DNA of 36,146 bases from Gemmatimonadota bacterium (GTDB lineage Bacteria; Gemmatimonadota; Gemmatimonadetes; Gemmatimonadales; GWC2-71-9). Below, in pieces: positions 8,570-16,081 of this stretch (positions are counted from its first letter, which is position 1; each line of letters begins with the position of its first letter). Under the pieces are notes generated by a model. That model was not told where the DNA came from and searched no databases. It saw only the letters and a list, made by a program, of their open reading frames with translations. The translations under genes and the position numbers were made by a program. The stretch is from the NCBI GenBank assembly GCA_003222085.1, contig QHUK01000035.1, positions 1 through 36,146 on the forward strand, read 5' to 3'.

Positions 8570-10144
8570 ATGACGGCGACTCCGATAACTGCCTGGAGCC
8601 CATTGCGACGGCCGTTGTTCCGCGCGCTGTGGATCTCGGATGTCGTGTCGAGCGTCGGCACGTGGATGCATGACTCAGCGGCCGCCTGGTTGATGACGTT
8701 GCTCGCCCCCTCACCGCTGATGGTCTCGCTGGTGCAGGCTGCTACTACCATGCCGCTGTTCCTTCTCGCCCTTCCCGGGGGTGCCCTGGCCGATATCATG
8801 GACCGGCGACGCGTCTTGCTCGTCGCCCAGGTGTGGTTGTTCCTGATGGCGGCGCTGCTGGGCGTGCTGACGGTTACCGGTTTGGTGCAACCGTGGATGC
8901 TCCTCGCGATCACGCTCGCCATCGGCGCGGGTAGCGCGGTCGACATCCCCGCGTGGCAGGCGATGATTCCCGAGGTCGTGCCGCGGGAGGAGCTGCCGGC
9001 GAGCGTGGGGCTGGGAACCGTCGCGATCAACGTCGCCCGTGCCGTCGGACCGGCGATCGCCGGCGTGATCATTGTCGCGGGCGGACCCGGACCGGTGTTT
9101 CTCATCAATGCCGCGTCGGTGGTGGGAGTGTTCGTGGTTCTGTGGCGGTGGCGGCGCGAATCGCGCCGGGCAACGCTGCCGGCCGAGCGCATGGCGTCAG
9201 CGGTGCGCGCCGGCATCCGGTATGTGCGCTACACCCCGGCGCTGCGGACGGTCATCGTTCGCACGGCAGCCTTCGTGCTGTTCGCCAGCGCGCTCTGGGC
9301 ACTGCTTCCGCTCGTCGCGAAGATCGTGTTGGGGCGCGGCGCCATCTCGTATGGTGCCCTCGTGGGCTGCCTCGGCCTGGGAGGGCTGCTCGGCGCCGCG
9401 CTCTTGCCCGGCTGGCGCAGGCGGTGGTCGACCGACGCGATCACGGCGCTCGCCACCGCGGTGTTCGCCTTCGGGTGTCTCGCGCTGGCGTGGGTGACCA
9501 ACTTTGGTCTGTTGCTCGGCGCGATGGTCATCGCCGGCGCGGGCTGGCTGGTCGTGGTGTCGAGCCTGATTCTGGCGGCCCAGCGCGGGGCGGCGGAATG
9601 GGTACGGGGTCGCGCGCTCGCGGTATCGACGCTGACGTTGTTCGGGTCTCTAGCGGTTGGCGCGTTGCTGTGGGGGGTGGTCGCCAACGAGCTCGGCATC
9701 AAAATGGCTCTCACGGCGGCCGGTGGTGGCCTGCTCGTGGGTCTCGGCCTGATCCCGCGCTTTCGCCTCGCCGCCGCCGAGGCACTCCATTTGGACCGAT
9801 CGCAGATCTGGCAGGATCCGGTCGTGGCGGAAGCGCTGGACCCCGAGGCGGGACCAGTGCTCGTTACGGTCGAATACACACTCGAGCCTGCAAAGCGCGC
9901 GGCGTTTGCCACCGCGCTGCGCCGTCTGGTGAGACCGATTCGCCGGCGCGACGGAGCCGTGTTCTGGGAGCTGTTTGTGGACTCGGCGAACCCGCATCGG
10001 TGCGTCGAGTGTTACCTGGTCGAAACGTGGGCGGAGCATCTGCGGCAACACGGTCGCACGACCCAATCGGACCGCGAGGTGGAGGACGCGCTTCGCTCCT
10101 TCTACGCCGGCCGCGAGCGCGTGACGCATTTCGTGGCGTTGTAA
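8570..10144 (+). CDS. MFS exporter (MFS_3/EntS-like) with C-terminal dimeric alpha/beta-barrel-like domain
   Basis: This 524-aa protein is a 12-helix major facilitator of the enterobactin-exporter-like group (TMFS/MFS_3). The first helix region is PLFRALWISDVVSSVGTWM. The loop between helices 2 and 3 is ALADIMDRRRVLL, a form of the GxxxDRxxRR motif. Helices continue to about residue 400. The last 100 residues (GPVLVTVEYTLEPAKRAAF to THFVAL) are soluble and resemble the ABM-type ferredoxin-like fold found fused to many members of this group. The likely role is export of a small molecule across the inner membrane; the cargo is unknown. The ATG at 8570 has GAGGGA at 8555-8560. It is divergent from the hydrolase and convergent with ctaG, 16 bases away. 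Confidence 0.88.
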   Translation: MTATPITAWSPLRRPLFRALWISDVVSSVGTWMHDSAAAWLMTLLAPSPLMVSLVQAATTMPLFLLALPGGALADIMDRRRVLLVAQVWLFLMAALLGVLTVTGLVQPWMLLAITLAIGAGSAVDIPAWQAMIPEVVPREELPASVGLGTVAINVARAVGPAIAGVIIVAGGPGPVFLINAASVVGVFVVLWRWRRESRRATLPAERMASAVRAGIRYVRYTPALRTVIVRTAAFVLFASALWALLPLVAKIVLGRGAISYGALVGCLGLGGLLGAALLPGWRRRWSTDAITALATAVFAFGCLALAWVTNFGLLLGAMVIAGAGWLVVVSSLILAAQRGAAEWVRGRALAVSTLTLFGSLAVGALLWGVVANELGIKMALTAAGGGLLVGLGLIPRFRLAAAEALHLDRSQIWQDPVVAEALDPEAGPVLVTVEYTLEPAKRAAFATALRRLVRPIRRRDGAVFWELFVDSANPHRCVECYLVETWAEHLRQHGRTTQSDREVEDALRSFYAGRERVTHFVAL

Positions 10145-10160
10145 ACAAGGCGGAATCGGG

Positions 10161-10970
10161 TCACTCGTACGCCTCCAGCGGCACCGCCCGCTCCACATCG
10201 CCGGCTTCTTCCCGCGCGCTCCAGCGGAACCACACCACGGTCGCCGTCATCCACAGGTAGATCGTCCCCACGACCCACATCAACAGGCCGCCGAGCTGCT
10301 GATCAGCCATTGGCATAAGGCCCCACACCCGCGGCGCTGTCGAGTAGAACGGGTACAGCACGCCGTCCGCGAGCGTGATCAGCGCGCCCGCCAGCGACAT
10401 CGGAAGCCCGAGGACGAACAGGTAGAGGAGCTGCGTCAGGTAGCTCGCACGGGGCAGCTCCGGCACCGGCGAAAGGATCGGCCACCACATGATCACCGCC
10501 GTGGCGATGAACACCAGGTGCTGCACGATGTGCAGCGGATGGTACTCGAGCGCCGCCTGATAGAATTGCGGGAAGTGCCATAGGGTGATCGGCACCGAAA
10601 AGAGCGCGCCGGCGACGAGGGGACGCGTGGCCCAGTGCGCGAGCCGGAGCACCCACGGTGGCCGAAGGAGCGGCCGCACCACCGCCGCGGGCGTTCCATA
10701 GAGCAGGAGCGGCGGGAACACCAGGGTAAGCAGGAGGTGCTGCGCCATATGGGCGCTGAAGAGATAAGAGTCCGAGAGGTTGTGGAGCGGACCGTTGAGC
10801 GCGAGGCCCAGCACCGCCAGCGCGCCGGCGAACGACGCCACGCGGCGGCGCGGCGCGTGAAGTCCTCCCCAAGACACATAGAGCCCGCCCAGCAGGGCGA
10901 GCCCGATGATCACGCTCGGATGCAGGTCCCACCGCTGCCACGGCGGCGGGGCAGGCGCGGGGAGCGTCAT
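10161..10970 (-). CDS. ctaG: Cytochrome c oxidase assembly protein, caa3 CtaG type
   Basis: This 269-aa integral membrane protein has about seven hydrophobic helices. It carries the conserved histidine-rich motifs of the caa3_CtaG family: SAHMAQHLLLTLVFPPLLLYG, LWHFPQFYQAAL and HIVQHLVFIATAVIMWWPIL. Members act in copper delivery or maturation of the CuB site of the oxidase. It is the last gene of the oxidase operon, and its ATG overlaps the CoxIV stop codon by four bases (10967-10970). The product is unrelated to the periplasmic Cox11-type protein that shares the name CtaG in proteobacteria. No Sco-type or heme-A-synthesis gene is present in the window. Confidence 0.9.
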   Translation of the reverse strand: MTLPAPAPPPWQRWDLHPSVIIGLALLGGLYVSWGGLHAPRRRVASFAGALAVLGLALNGPLHNLSDSYLFSAHMAQHLLLTLVFPPLLLYGTPAAVVRPLLRPPWVLRLAHWATRPLVAGALFSVPITLWHFPQFYQAALEYHPLHIVQHLVFIATAVIMWWPILSPVPELPRASYLTQLLYLFVLGLPMSLAGALITLADGVLYPFYSTAPRVWGLMPMADQQLGGLLMWVVGTIYLWMTATVVWFRWSAREEAGDVERAVPLEAYE

Positions 10971-11290
10971 CCCGCAGCACCCCTGAGCGTGAGCGCACCG
11001 AAGAAGAGGAACAGCAGAGCCACCATCACGCCGACCGCGAGCAGGAGGGGAACGCCGAACAGGAACGTGAAGAACTTGCTGTCAGCCTTCAGGTGCATGT
11101 AGAACATCACCACGAGCGCGAACTTGGTCGCCGAGAGCACGAGCAGCACCGGCACGAGCACCGTGTGAAAGGCCGGCACGTAGAATACACCCACCTCGAG
11201 CACGGTGAGGATCACGAGGACCGCCCCGACGCGCAGATAGACGTCCGCCGTGGGATGCTGGTGCTCCTCGGTATGGCTCGTCTCGGTCAT
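10967..11290 (-). CDS. Cytochrome c oxidase subunit IV (prokaryotic COX4 type)
   Basis: This 107-aa protein has three hydrophobic segments. The first contains YLRVGAVLVILTVLEVGVFY. The second contains FALVVMFYMHLKADSKFF, whose MFYMHLK signature is typical of the small prokaryotic subunit IV. The last is the leucine-rich end LLAVGVMVALLFLFFGALTL. Its role is structural stabilisation of the oxidase core. It sits between the CoxIII and CtaG genes. Unlike the other junctions of this operon, 78 bases separate it from CoxIII, and that gap is filled with short tandem repeats. Confidence 0.88.
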   Translation of the reverse strand: MTETSHTEEHQHPTADVYLRVGAVLVILTVLEVGVFYVPAFHTVLVPVLLVLSATKFALVVMFYMHLKADSKFFTFLFGVPLLLAVGVMVALLFLFFGALTLRGAAG

Positions 11291-11311
11291 CTGTGCTCTA
11301 TTCTCCCCTGC

Positions 11312-11372
11312 GCGTCTGTGCGTCTGTGCGTCTAGGCTTTTGCGTCTGTGCGTCTGTTGCCTGTGCGTCTAC
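11312..11372. repeat. Degenerate tandem array of an 8-bp unit between the CoxIII and CoxIV genes
   Basis: The unit GCGTCTGT occurs at 11312 and 11320, followed by a variant GCGTCTAG at 11328. After a short break it occurs again at 11342 and 11350, with a final GCGTCTAC at 11365. The last unit runs into the CoxIII stop codon, which is the CTA at 11369-11371 read on the minus strand as TAG. On the transcribed strand the array reads as repeats of ACAGACGC. It occupies almost the whole of the only wide gap inside the oxidase operon. Confidence 0.85.
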
Positions 11373-11956
11373 TGAATAAGGTAGACCACCGTGAAAATCA
11401 CGATCCACACCACATCCACGAAATGCCAGTAGAGGCCCGTGATCTCGACCGTCATGGCGTTGGCGGGCCCGAGCTTCCCTTGCAGGGCGCGTACCCACAA
11501 CGTGAGGAGCCACAGCACTCCCACCGTGACGTGCGCGCCGTGCGTCCCGGTGAGCACGAAGAACGTACAGCCGAACAGGTTGGTCGAGATCGTGAGCCCC
11601 TTATTCACGAATTCGCTGAACTCGATCACCTGCCCGCCGAGGAACACGAGCCCGAGCAGGGCCGTCGAGAACAACCAGATCTTCCCCCACTTCATGTCGC
11701 CGCGCTGCACCGCCGCGAGCGCGAGCACCATCATGAGGCTCGACATCAGCAGATCGAACGTGCTCACCGACGTGAAGGGGATGTTCAGGATTTGGTTGGG
11801 GTACGGCCCGACGACGCTCCTTCCCTTGTAGACGAGGTAGGTCGAGATCAGTGAGCCGAACAGCAGGCACTCCGAGCCGATAAAGGCCCAGAAGGCCATC
11901 TTGCGGTTGTCGAGCCCCATGCTGGTGTGGTGCTGCGTCGCGCTGGCGTGCGTCAT
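11369..11956 (-). CDS. ctaE: Cytochrome c oxidase subunit III
   Basis: This 195-aa protein has five hydrophobic helices, the usual short form of bacterial subunit III. Family signatures are KMAFWAFIGSECLLFGSLI near the N-terminus, FVLTGTHGAHVTVGVLWLL in the middle, and GLYWHFVDVVWIVIFTVVYL at the C-terminus. The Glu of GSE, the HGAH pair and WHFVDVVW are conserved positions of this subunit. It stabilises the proton-pumping core. The start at 11956 is three bases past the CoxI stop, with GAGG about nine bases upstream. The stop codon lies inside the tandem repeat. Confidence 0.94.
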   Translation of the reverse strand: MTHASATQHHTSMGLDNRKMAFWAFIGSECLLFGSLISTYLVYKGRSVVGPYPNQILNIPFTSVSTFDLLMSSLMMVLALAAVQRGDMKWGKIWLFSTALLGLVFLGGQVIEFSEFVNKGLTISTNLFGCTFFVLTGTHGAHVTVGVLWLLTLWVRALQGKLGPANAMTVEITGLYWHFVDVVWIVIFTVVYLIQ

Positions 11957-11959
11957 GGC

Positions 11960-13768
11960 TCAGACCTCGAAGGGCTCGAACGCCCAGCGGTACACACCGA
12001 GGAGCAAGAGGGCGGCGCCCGCGAACGCGACCCACAGGGTGTGCGTGAGCGGCGCCAGCGCGAGGACCGGCAGGCCGAACGCCGCGATCAGGGGCCACCA
12101 CGATCCTCCCGGTACGTGGATCGGCTCCGGCGGCGTGGCGGGCGGATCCCGCATGGGTCCGTGGCGCTCGGTGGTCCAGCGCGGCAGGCGGCTCGTGATC
12201 GTCGGGATCACCGAGAAGTTGTAGACCGGTGGCGGCGACGGGATGCTCCACTCGAGGGTCGCGCCGCCCCACGGATCGTTCGGGGCCGGCCGGCCGCGCG
12301 TCCGGGTGCGCCACAGGTTGACGAGGAAGATCAGGATCGACAGCGCGATCAGGAACGCGCCGAGGGTCGACACCAGATTGAGCGAACCCACACCGAGCTC
12401 CGGCGCGTACGTGTAGACGCGGCGCGGCATGCCGAGCAGGCCGATCAGATGCATCGGGAAGAACGCGAGGTTCATGCCGATGAATTGCAGCCAGAAGTGA
12501 GTCTTGCCGAGCGTCTCGTCGAGCAACCGGCCCGTCATCTTGGGCCACCAGTAATAGATGCCGGCGAACAGGCCGAAGATCGTGCCTCCGAAGAACACGT
12601 AGTGGATGTGCGCCACCACGTAGTAGCTGTCCGTCTGCTGCAGATCCGTGGGCGGCGACGCGTGGGTGACGCCCGAGAGGCCACCGATGATGAACATCGC
12701 GATGAACCCGACGGCGAAGTGCAGCGCGGTGGTGCCGCGGATGTCTCCACCCCACAGCGTCGCGATCCAGTTGAAGATCTTCACGCCGGTCGGCACGGCG
12801 ATCAGCATCGTGGTCGCGGCGAACACCGAGTCGGCGATCGGACCGAGGCCGACGGCGAACATGTGGTGGCTCCACACGCCCCAGCTCATGAGGCCGATCA
12901 AGACGCCCGAGTAAACGACCACCGGGTAGCCGAACAGCGGCTTCCGGGAGAACGTGGGCAACACGTCCGACACCACCCCCATCGCCGGCAGGATGAGGAT
13001 GTACACCTCCGGATGGCCGAACAGCCAGAACAGGTGCTGCCACAGGATCGGCGTGGCGCCGGCTTCGCGCACGTAGAAGTGCGTGCCGAAGAAGCGGTCG
13101 AATATCAGGAACGCGAGCCCGACCGTGATGACGGGAAACGCCGTGATGATCAGGAACTGGGTGACGAGCGTCATCCAGGTGAACACGGGTAACCGCATCA
13201 TCTTCATCCCAGGCGCCCGCATGTTCAGGATGGTCACGATGAAATTGAACCCGGCCGCGAGCGACGAGATACCGAGTATCTGGAGGCCCAGCACCCAGAA
13301 GTCGATGTTCGGTCCCGGCGAGTACTGCCGCTCCGTCAGGTTGGCGTAGCCGAACCAGCCCCCGTTGGGGGCGACGTTCAGGATCCCGGCGTGGAACAGC
13401 GGTCCCACGAACCAGCTGGCGTTGAGGAACAGCCCGCCGAACAGGAACACCCAGTAGCTGAAGGCGTTGAGCCGCGGGAACGCCACGTCGCGTGCGCCGA
13501 TCTGGAGCGGCACCATGTAATTGAAGAAGCTCGCGCCGAGCGGCATCAGCGCGAGAAAGATCATGGTCGTCCCGTGCATGGTGAACAGCTGGTTGTACGT
13601 CTCGGCGCTCACCAGCCGGCCGTTCGGCTGCGCCAGCTGCGCCCGGATGAACAGCGCCTCGATGCCGCCGATCAGGAAGAACGCGAGCGCCGTCCAGAAG
13701 TACAGCAAGCCGATCCGCTTGTGATCGGTGGTCGTGAGCCAGCTCGCGAGTCCCCGGGCGTCGCTCAT
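11960..13768 (-). CDS. ctaD: Cytochrome c oxidase subunit I (aa3/caa3 type)
   Basis: This 602-aa protein is the catalytic heme-copper subunit that reduces oxygen and pumps protons. Heme a ligand His65 lies in LFTMHGTTMIF. The CuB motif is GHPEVYILIL with His252 and the Tyr256 cross-link, and Glu254 is the proton-pump glutamate. The second CuB pair is His301-His302 in VWSHHMF. The K-channel Lys is K330 in VPTGVKIF. Heme ligands His387 and His389 lie in YYVVAHIHYVFFGG. The usual His of the HDTYY magnesium-site motif is Thr379 here (TDSYY). A C-terminal extension adds two hydrophobic helices, as in caa3-type enzymes. Its ATG overlaps the CoxII stop by four bases. Confidence 0.96.
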   Translation of the reverse strand: MSDARGLASWLTTTDHKRIGLLYFWTALAFFLIGGIEALFIRAQLAQPNGRLVSAETYNQLFTMHGTTMIFLALMPLGASFFNYMVPLQIGARDVAFPRLNAFSYWVFLFGGLFLNASWFVGPLFHAGILNVAPNGGWFGYANLTERQYSPGPNIDFWVLGLQILGISSLAAGFNFIVTILNMRAPGMKMMRLPVFTWMTLVTQFLIITAFPVITVGLAFLIFDRFFGTHFYVREAGATPILWQHLFWLFGHPEVYILILPAMGVVSDVLPTFSRKPLFGYPVVVYSGVLIGLMSWGVWSHHMFAVGLGPIADSVFAATTMLIAVPTGVKIFNWIATLWGGDIRGTTALHFAVGFIAMFIIGGLSGVTHASPPTDLQQTDSYYVVAHIHYVFFGGTIFGLFAGIYYWWPKMTGRLLDETLGKTHFWLQFIGMNLAFFPMHLIGLLGMPRRVYTYAPELGVGSLNLVSTLGAFLIALSILIFLVNLWRTRTRGRPAPNDPWGGATLEWSIPSPPPVYNFSVIPTITSRLPRWTTERHGPMRDPPATPPEPIHVPGGSWWPLIAAFGLPVLALAPLTHTLWVAFAGAALLLLGVYRWAFEPFEV

Positions 13769-14781
13769 TTCAGGCTCTCGAGATAGGCGACGATCGCCGC
13801 GATGTCGGCGTCCGAGAGCGGCGGCTTCATGCGCATCATGAGCGCGCCGGGCTTGAGTGCGGGCGCGTCGGCGATCCAGCTCGCCAGGTGCGCCGAGTCA
13901 TTGGGGAAGAGCCCGCTCGCGATGGTCGTCCGGCTGCCGACGTGCGTGAGGTTCGGCCCGATGACGCCGGGCGAGACACCCTGGATCGTATGGCAGCCGA
14001 TACAGGCGCTGCGCGCGTACACGGCCTTGCCACGCTCGGCGATCGTTCCCGGAGCCGGGGCGGCCGGCCCCTCCAGCTGCTCGGTGGCCCAGCGCCCGAA
14101 TCCCGAGTCCGAGTCGACGACGACCCGGAGTCGCATGTTCGCGTGGGAGGCGCCGCAGAACTCGGCGCATTGACCCCCGTAGTCGCCGACGCGGTCGGCG
14201 CGAAAGGCAATCTGGTTCACGTGGCCGGGGATGGCGTCCCGCTTGCCGCCCAGCGGCGGCGCCCAGAACGCGTGGATCACGTCGGCCGAGGTGATGGATA
14301 GCTGCACCGCCCTGCCGAGCGGGACGTGCAGCTCGTTCGCGGTGACGAGCGCGAGGTCCGGGTAGCGGAGTTCCCACCACCACTGGTGGCCGATCACATC
14401 CACTTTGAGGGCGTCGGCGGGGGCCTCTCCGGAGGTCGCGAAGATCGTACGCACCGTCGGCACGGCCACGAAAACGAGGATGGCCGCCGGGGCCAGGGTC
14501 CAGGCGATCTCCAGGAGCGTATGGCCATGCGTCGGCTTGGGAGCGGCGCGCCCCTCACGGTGGCGGAAGCGGATCAGCGTGACGACGAGCAGCGTCTCGA
14601 CGACGAGGAACACGCCGGCTGCCCACCAGAAGATGTCGGTGAAGAGGACGTCGGTAGCTCGCGCGAAGTCGGAGCGGGGGAGGAGCGTGGACTGCGGGAA
14701 CGGACCGCCACACCCGGACATGACGAGCGCGGCGGTGGGGAGCCAGAGTCGAAGCCGGCCCACGGCGACGAAGATCCTCAC
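13765..14781 (-). CDS. ctaC: Cytochrome c oxidase subunit II fused to cytochrome c (caa3 type)
   Basis: This 338-aa lipoprotein accepts electrons for the oxidase. From the GTG at 14781 it reads a basic n-region and a hydrophobic core ending VMSGC, a lipobox. Two helices follow (FWWAAGVFLVVETLLVVTLI and EIAWTLAPAAILVFVAVPTV). The CuA domain shows GHQWWWELRYP, the ligand His in ADVIHAFW, and GQCAEFCGASHANM with both cysteines, Glu, His and Met. A C-terminal cytochrome c domain has CIGCH and a Met ligand in MMRMKPPLSD. GTG 14781 is chosen because it overlaps the upstream stop as GTGA and follows a GGGGAGGA run; a longer frame to 14838 would lie inside the upstream gene and spoil the signal. Confidence 0.94.
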   Translation of the reverse strand: MRIFVAVGRLRLWLPTAALVMSGCGGPFPQSTLLPRSDFARATDVLFTDIFWWAAGVFLVVETLLVVTLIRFRHREGRAAPKPTHGHTLLEIAWTLAPAAILVFVAVPTVRTIFATSGEAPADALKVDVIGHQWWWELRYPDLALVTANELHVPLGRAVQLSITSADVIHAFWAPPLGGKRDAIPGHVNQIAFRADRVGDYGGQCAEFCGASHANMRLRVVVDSDSGFGRWATEQLEGPAAPAPGTIAERGKAVYARSACIGCHTIQGVSPGVIGPNLTHVGSRTTIASGLFPNDSAHLASWIADAPALKPGALMMRMKPPLSDADIAAIVAYLESLK

Positions 14782-15221
14782 TCCTCCCCTTCGGCCGTCC
14801 CATCCCGGAACTCCTGGGCGAGTGGATGTCGTCGCCACAGGATCAGGAACGTGAGCGCGACCCCCACGGCGTTCCCGCCCAGGATTCGGGCCCAGGCGAG
14901 CCCGCCGAGACCGACGTGCGACAGGATCGCCGATACCATCACGAACCCGAGCTCGAGCAGGAAAAACGCGAACGCCGCGCCGACGATCAAGGTGGCCTCT
15001 CGCTGCGCCGCATGCGCGACGCTAACGGCGACTACCCCGTACGCCAGGCACAGCACGTAGTGCAGCGTGGTGAAGCGCGCCACGCCCCCGAGGACGAAAA
15101 ACGTGCGAAACGGCTCCCCCACGATGGCGTCGACCAGCGCGATCCACACCCAAATACCGGTGCCAACCACCGCGCCGAGGATCACGCCCTCGCGGAGCGC
15201 GCTGTGATGCCGCAGCGACAT
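14778..15221 (-). CDS. Uncharacterised four-helix membrane protein in the caa3 operon
   Basis: I do not recognise this 147-aa protein. It has four predicted membrane helices, at about residues 12-31, 51-70, 77-98 and 107-129, and a short acidic tail. Possible metal- or heme-binding residues are few: His54 and Cys58 in TLHYVLCL, and His70. It sits between the basic membrane protein gene (two bases from its stop) and the CoxII gene, with which it shares a GTGA overlap. Such tight coupling points to a product made together with the oxidase. A small accessory or assembly subunit is possible, but this is inferred only from position. Confidence 0.75.
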   Translation of the reverse strand: MSLRHHSALREGVILGAVVGTGIWVWIALVDAIVGEPFRTFFVLGGVARFTTLHYVLCLAYGVVAVSVAHAAQREATLIVGAAFAFFLLELGFVMVSAILSHVGLGGLAWARILGGNAVGVALTFLILWRRHPLAQEFRDGTAEGEE

Positions 15222-15223
15222 GC

Positions 15224-15937
15224 TCAGAGCCCCGACGTGACGAGGACGGCGATGATGACGACCGCCGTCACGAGCAGCGACAGGGTGACGCCTGCATACA
15301 GTTTGCGAAGCGCGGCGTTCTTGCTTTCACCGAGACCGCCGAAGAAGAGCGACGCCGCGCTCAGCTGCCGGCTGAGCTCTTCTCCGCTGATCTCTTGCCA
15401 TCCCCGATGGTAGTCCTCCTCACTCGGGCGGCTCGCGCCGATCGGCAGGATGCTGAGTGAGAGCGGCGGCTCGGAGTCGTCGAGCGGGCGTGCGGCTCTT
15501 GCGATGCCCGCGAACGGCATCGCGGAGAGCGGCGGATGGAGCGAATGCAGCGCTTCGCGCAGCGTATTGAGCACCAGCAACGCGTACAGCCCCACGAGCA
15601 GCCGGACGCCCCAGATGGCCAGGCCCGGCCCGGCGCCCAGCACGTTGGCGCGGGCCAGGACCAGCACGGCCGCCGTGTTGGTCACGCCGAAGACGATCAG
15701 CGCGTAGCGCACGCTGCGATCCACGTCCTCCGCAAACCGCCGCTCCAGGCCCAGGATCTCCCACTGGTTGCGAATGCGCTCGCGGATGGACAGCGGCTCG
15801 AGGGCTTCGCCGAGGCGCCGATCCCGGCGCTTCTCCATCCGGCGCTCCGCCCGCTCCGCCTTGCGCTGCGCCTTGCGCTCCGCCTTGCCTTGCGCCACGA
15901 GCCCGTGCCCGTTCTCTTCGGTCATCGCCCTGGTCAT
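15224..15937 (-). CDS. Membrane protein with basic N-terminus and PycTM-like layout, first gene of the caa3 operon
   Basis: This 237-aa protein starts with a strongly charged helix (Lys, Arg and Glu rich, residues about 18-42). Helices follow at about 76-98 and 106-129, then a cytosolic stretch of some 80 residues, then an amphipathic segment EELSRQLSAASLFFGGLGES leading through ALRKLYAG into a last helix at 213-234. This order resembles the PycTM family of membrane proteins, some of which are Pycsar antiphage effectors. No nucleotide cyclase gene is adjacent, and the position at the head of an oxidase operon argues for a housekeeping role. The ATG at 15937 has GGAGAGGGG upstream; the ATG at 15979 lies inside a likely promoter. 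Family assignment is tentative. Confidence 0.7.
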   Translation of the reverse strand: MTRAMTEENGHGLVAQGKAERKAQRKAERAERRMEKRRDRRLGEALEPLSIRERIRNQWEILGLERRFAEDVDRSVRYALIVFGVTNTAAVLVLARANVLGAGPGLAIWGVRLLVGLYALLVLNTLREALHSLHPPLSAMPFAGIARAARPLDDSEPPLSLSILPIGASRPSEEDYHRGWQEISGEELSRQLSAASLFFGGLGESKNAALRKLYAGVTLSLLVTAVVIIAVLVTSGL

Positions 15938-15967
15938 CGCCCCTCTCCGCGTGTGGATCGGCGCTTT

Positions 15968-15997
15968 GATGTACGCCATGGCTCCAGCCAGGTCAAG
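15968..15997 (-). promoter_or_regulatory. Candidate promoter of the caa3 operon
   Basis: On the minus strand TTGACC (15996-15991) is followed after 17 bases by TACATC (15973-15968). Five of six bases match the -35 consensus and three of six the -10. Transcription would start near 15961, downstream of the ATG at 15979 and upstream of the ATG at 15937, which supports the shorter protein. The -35 is part of a CTTGACC heptamer, the same word that is repeated in two other intergenic regions of the window. Confidence 0.35.
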
Positions 15998-16081
15998 CTC
16001 GCAGGTTTAGTCGGCGCCGCGATCTCAACCCCTTGTCACATCGACTGGGTTCCGTTCGTCACTGCGGAGCGCCCGGTTGAG

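Noticed and set aside
11312-11372. CRISPR-like array
   Set aside because: Units are only 8 bp, there are no regular spacers, and no cas gene is near.
11927-13192. Plus-strand frame of 421 codons over the CoxI gene
   Set aside because: Antisense to CoxI; composed mainly of Arg, His, Asp and Glu without folds. Its length reflects GC skew of codon positions.
15224-15937. A complete Pycsar antiphage system
   Set aside because: Only the effector-like membrane layout is present; no nucleotide cyclase gene is nearby and the gene heads a respiratory operon.
16024-16081. Terminator after the GH3 gene (CTCAACC and GGTTGAG)
   Set aside because: Arms of seven bases are 44 bases apart and no T-run follows on the minus strand.
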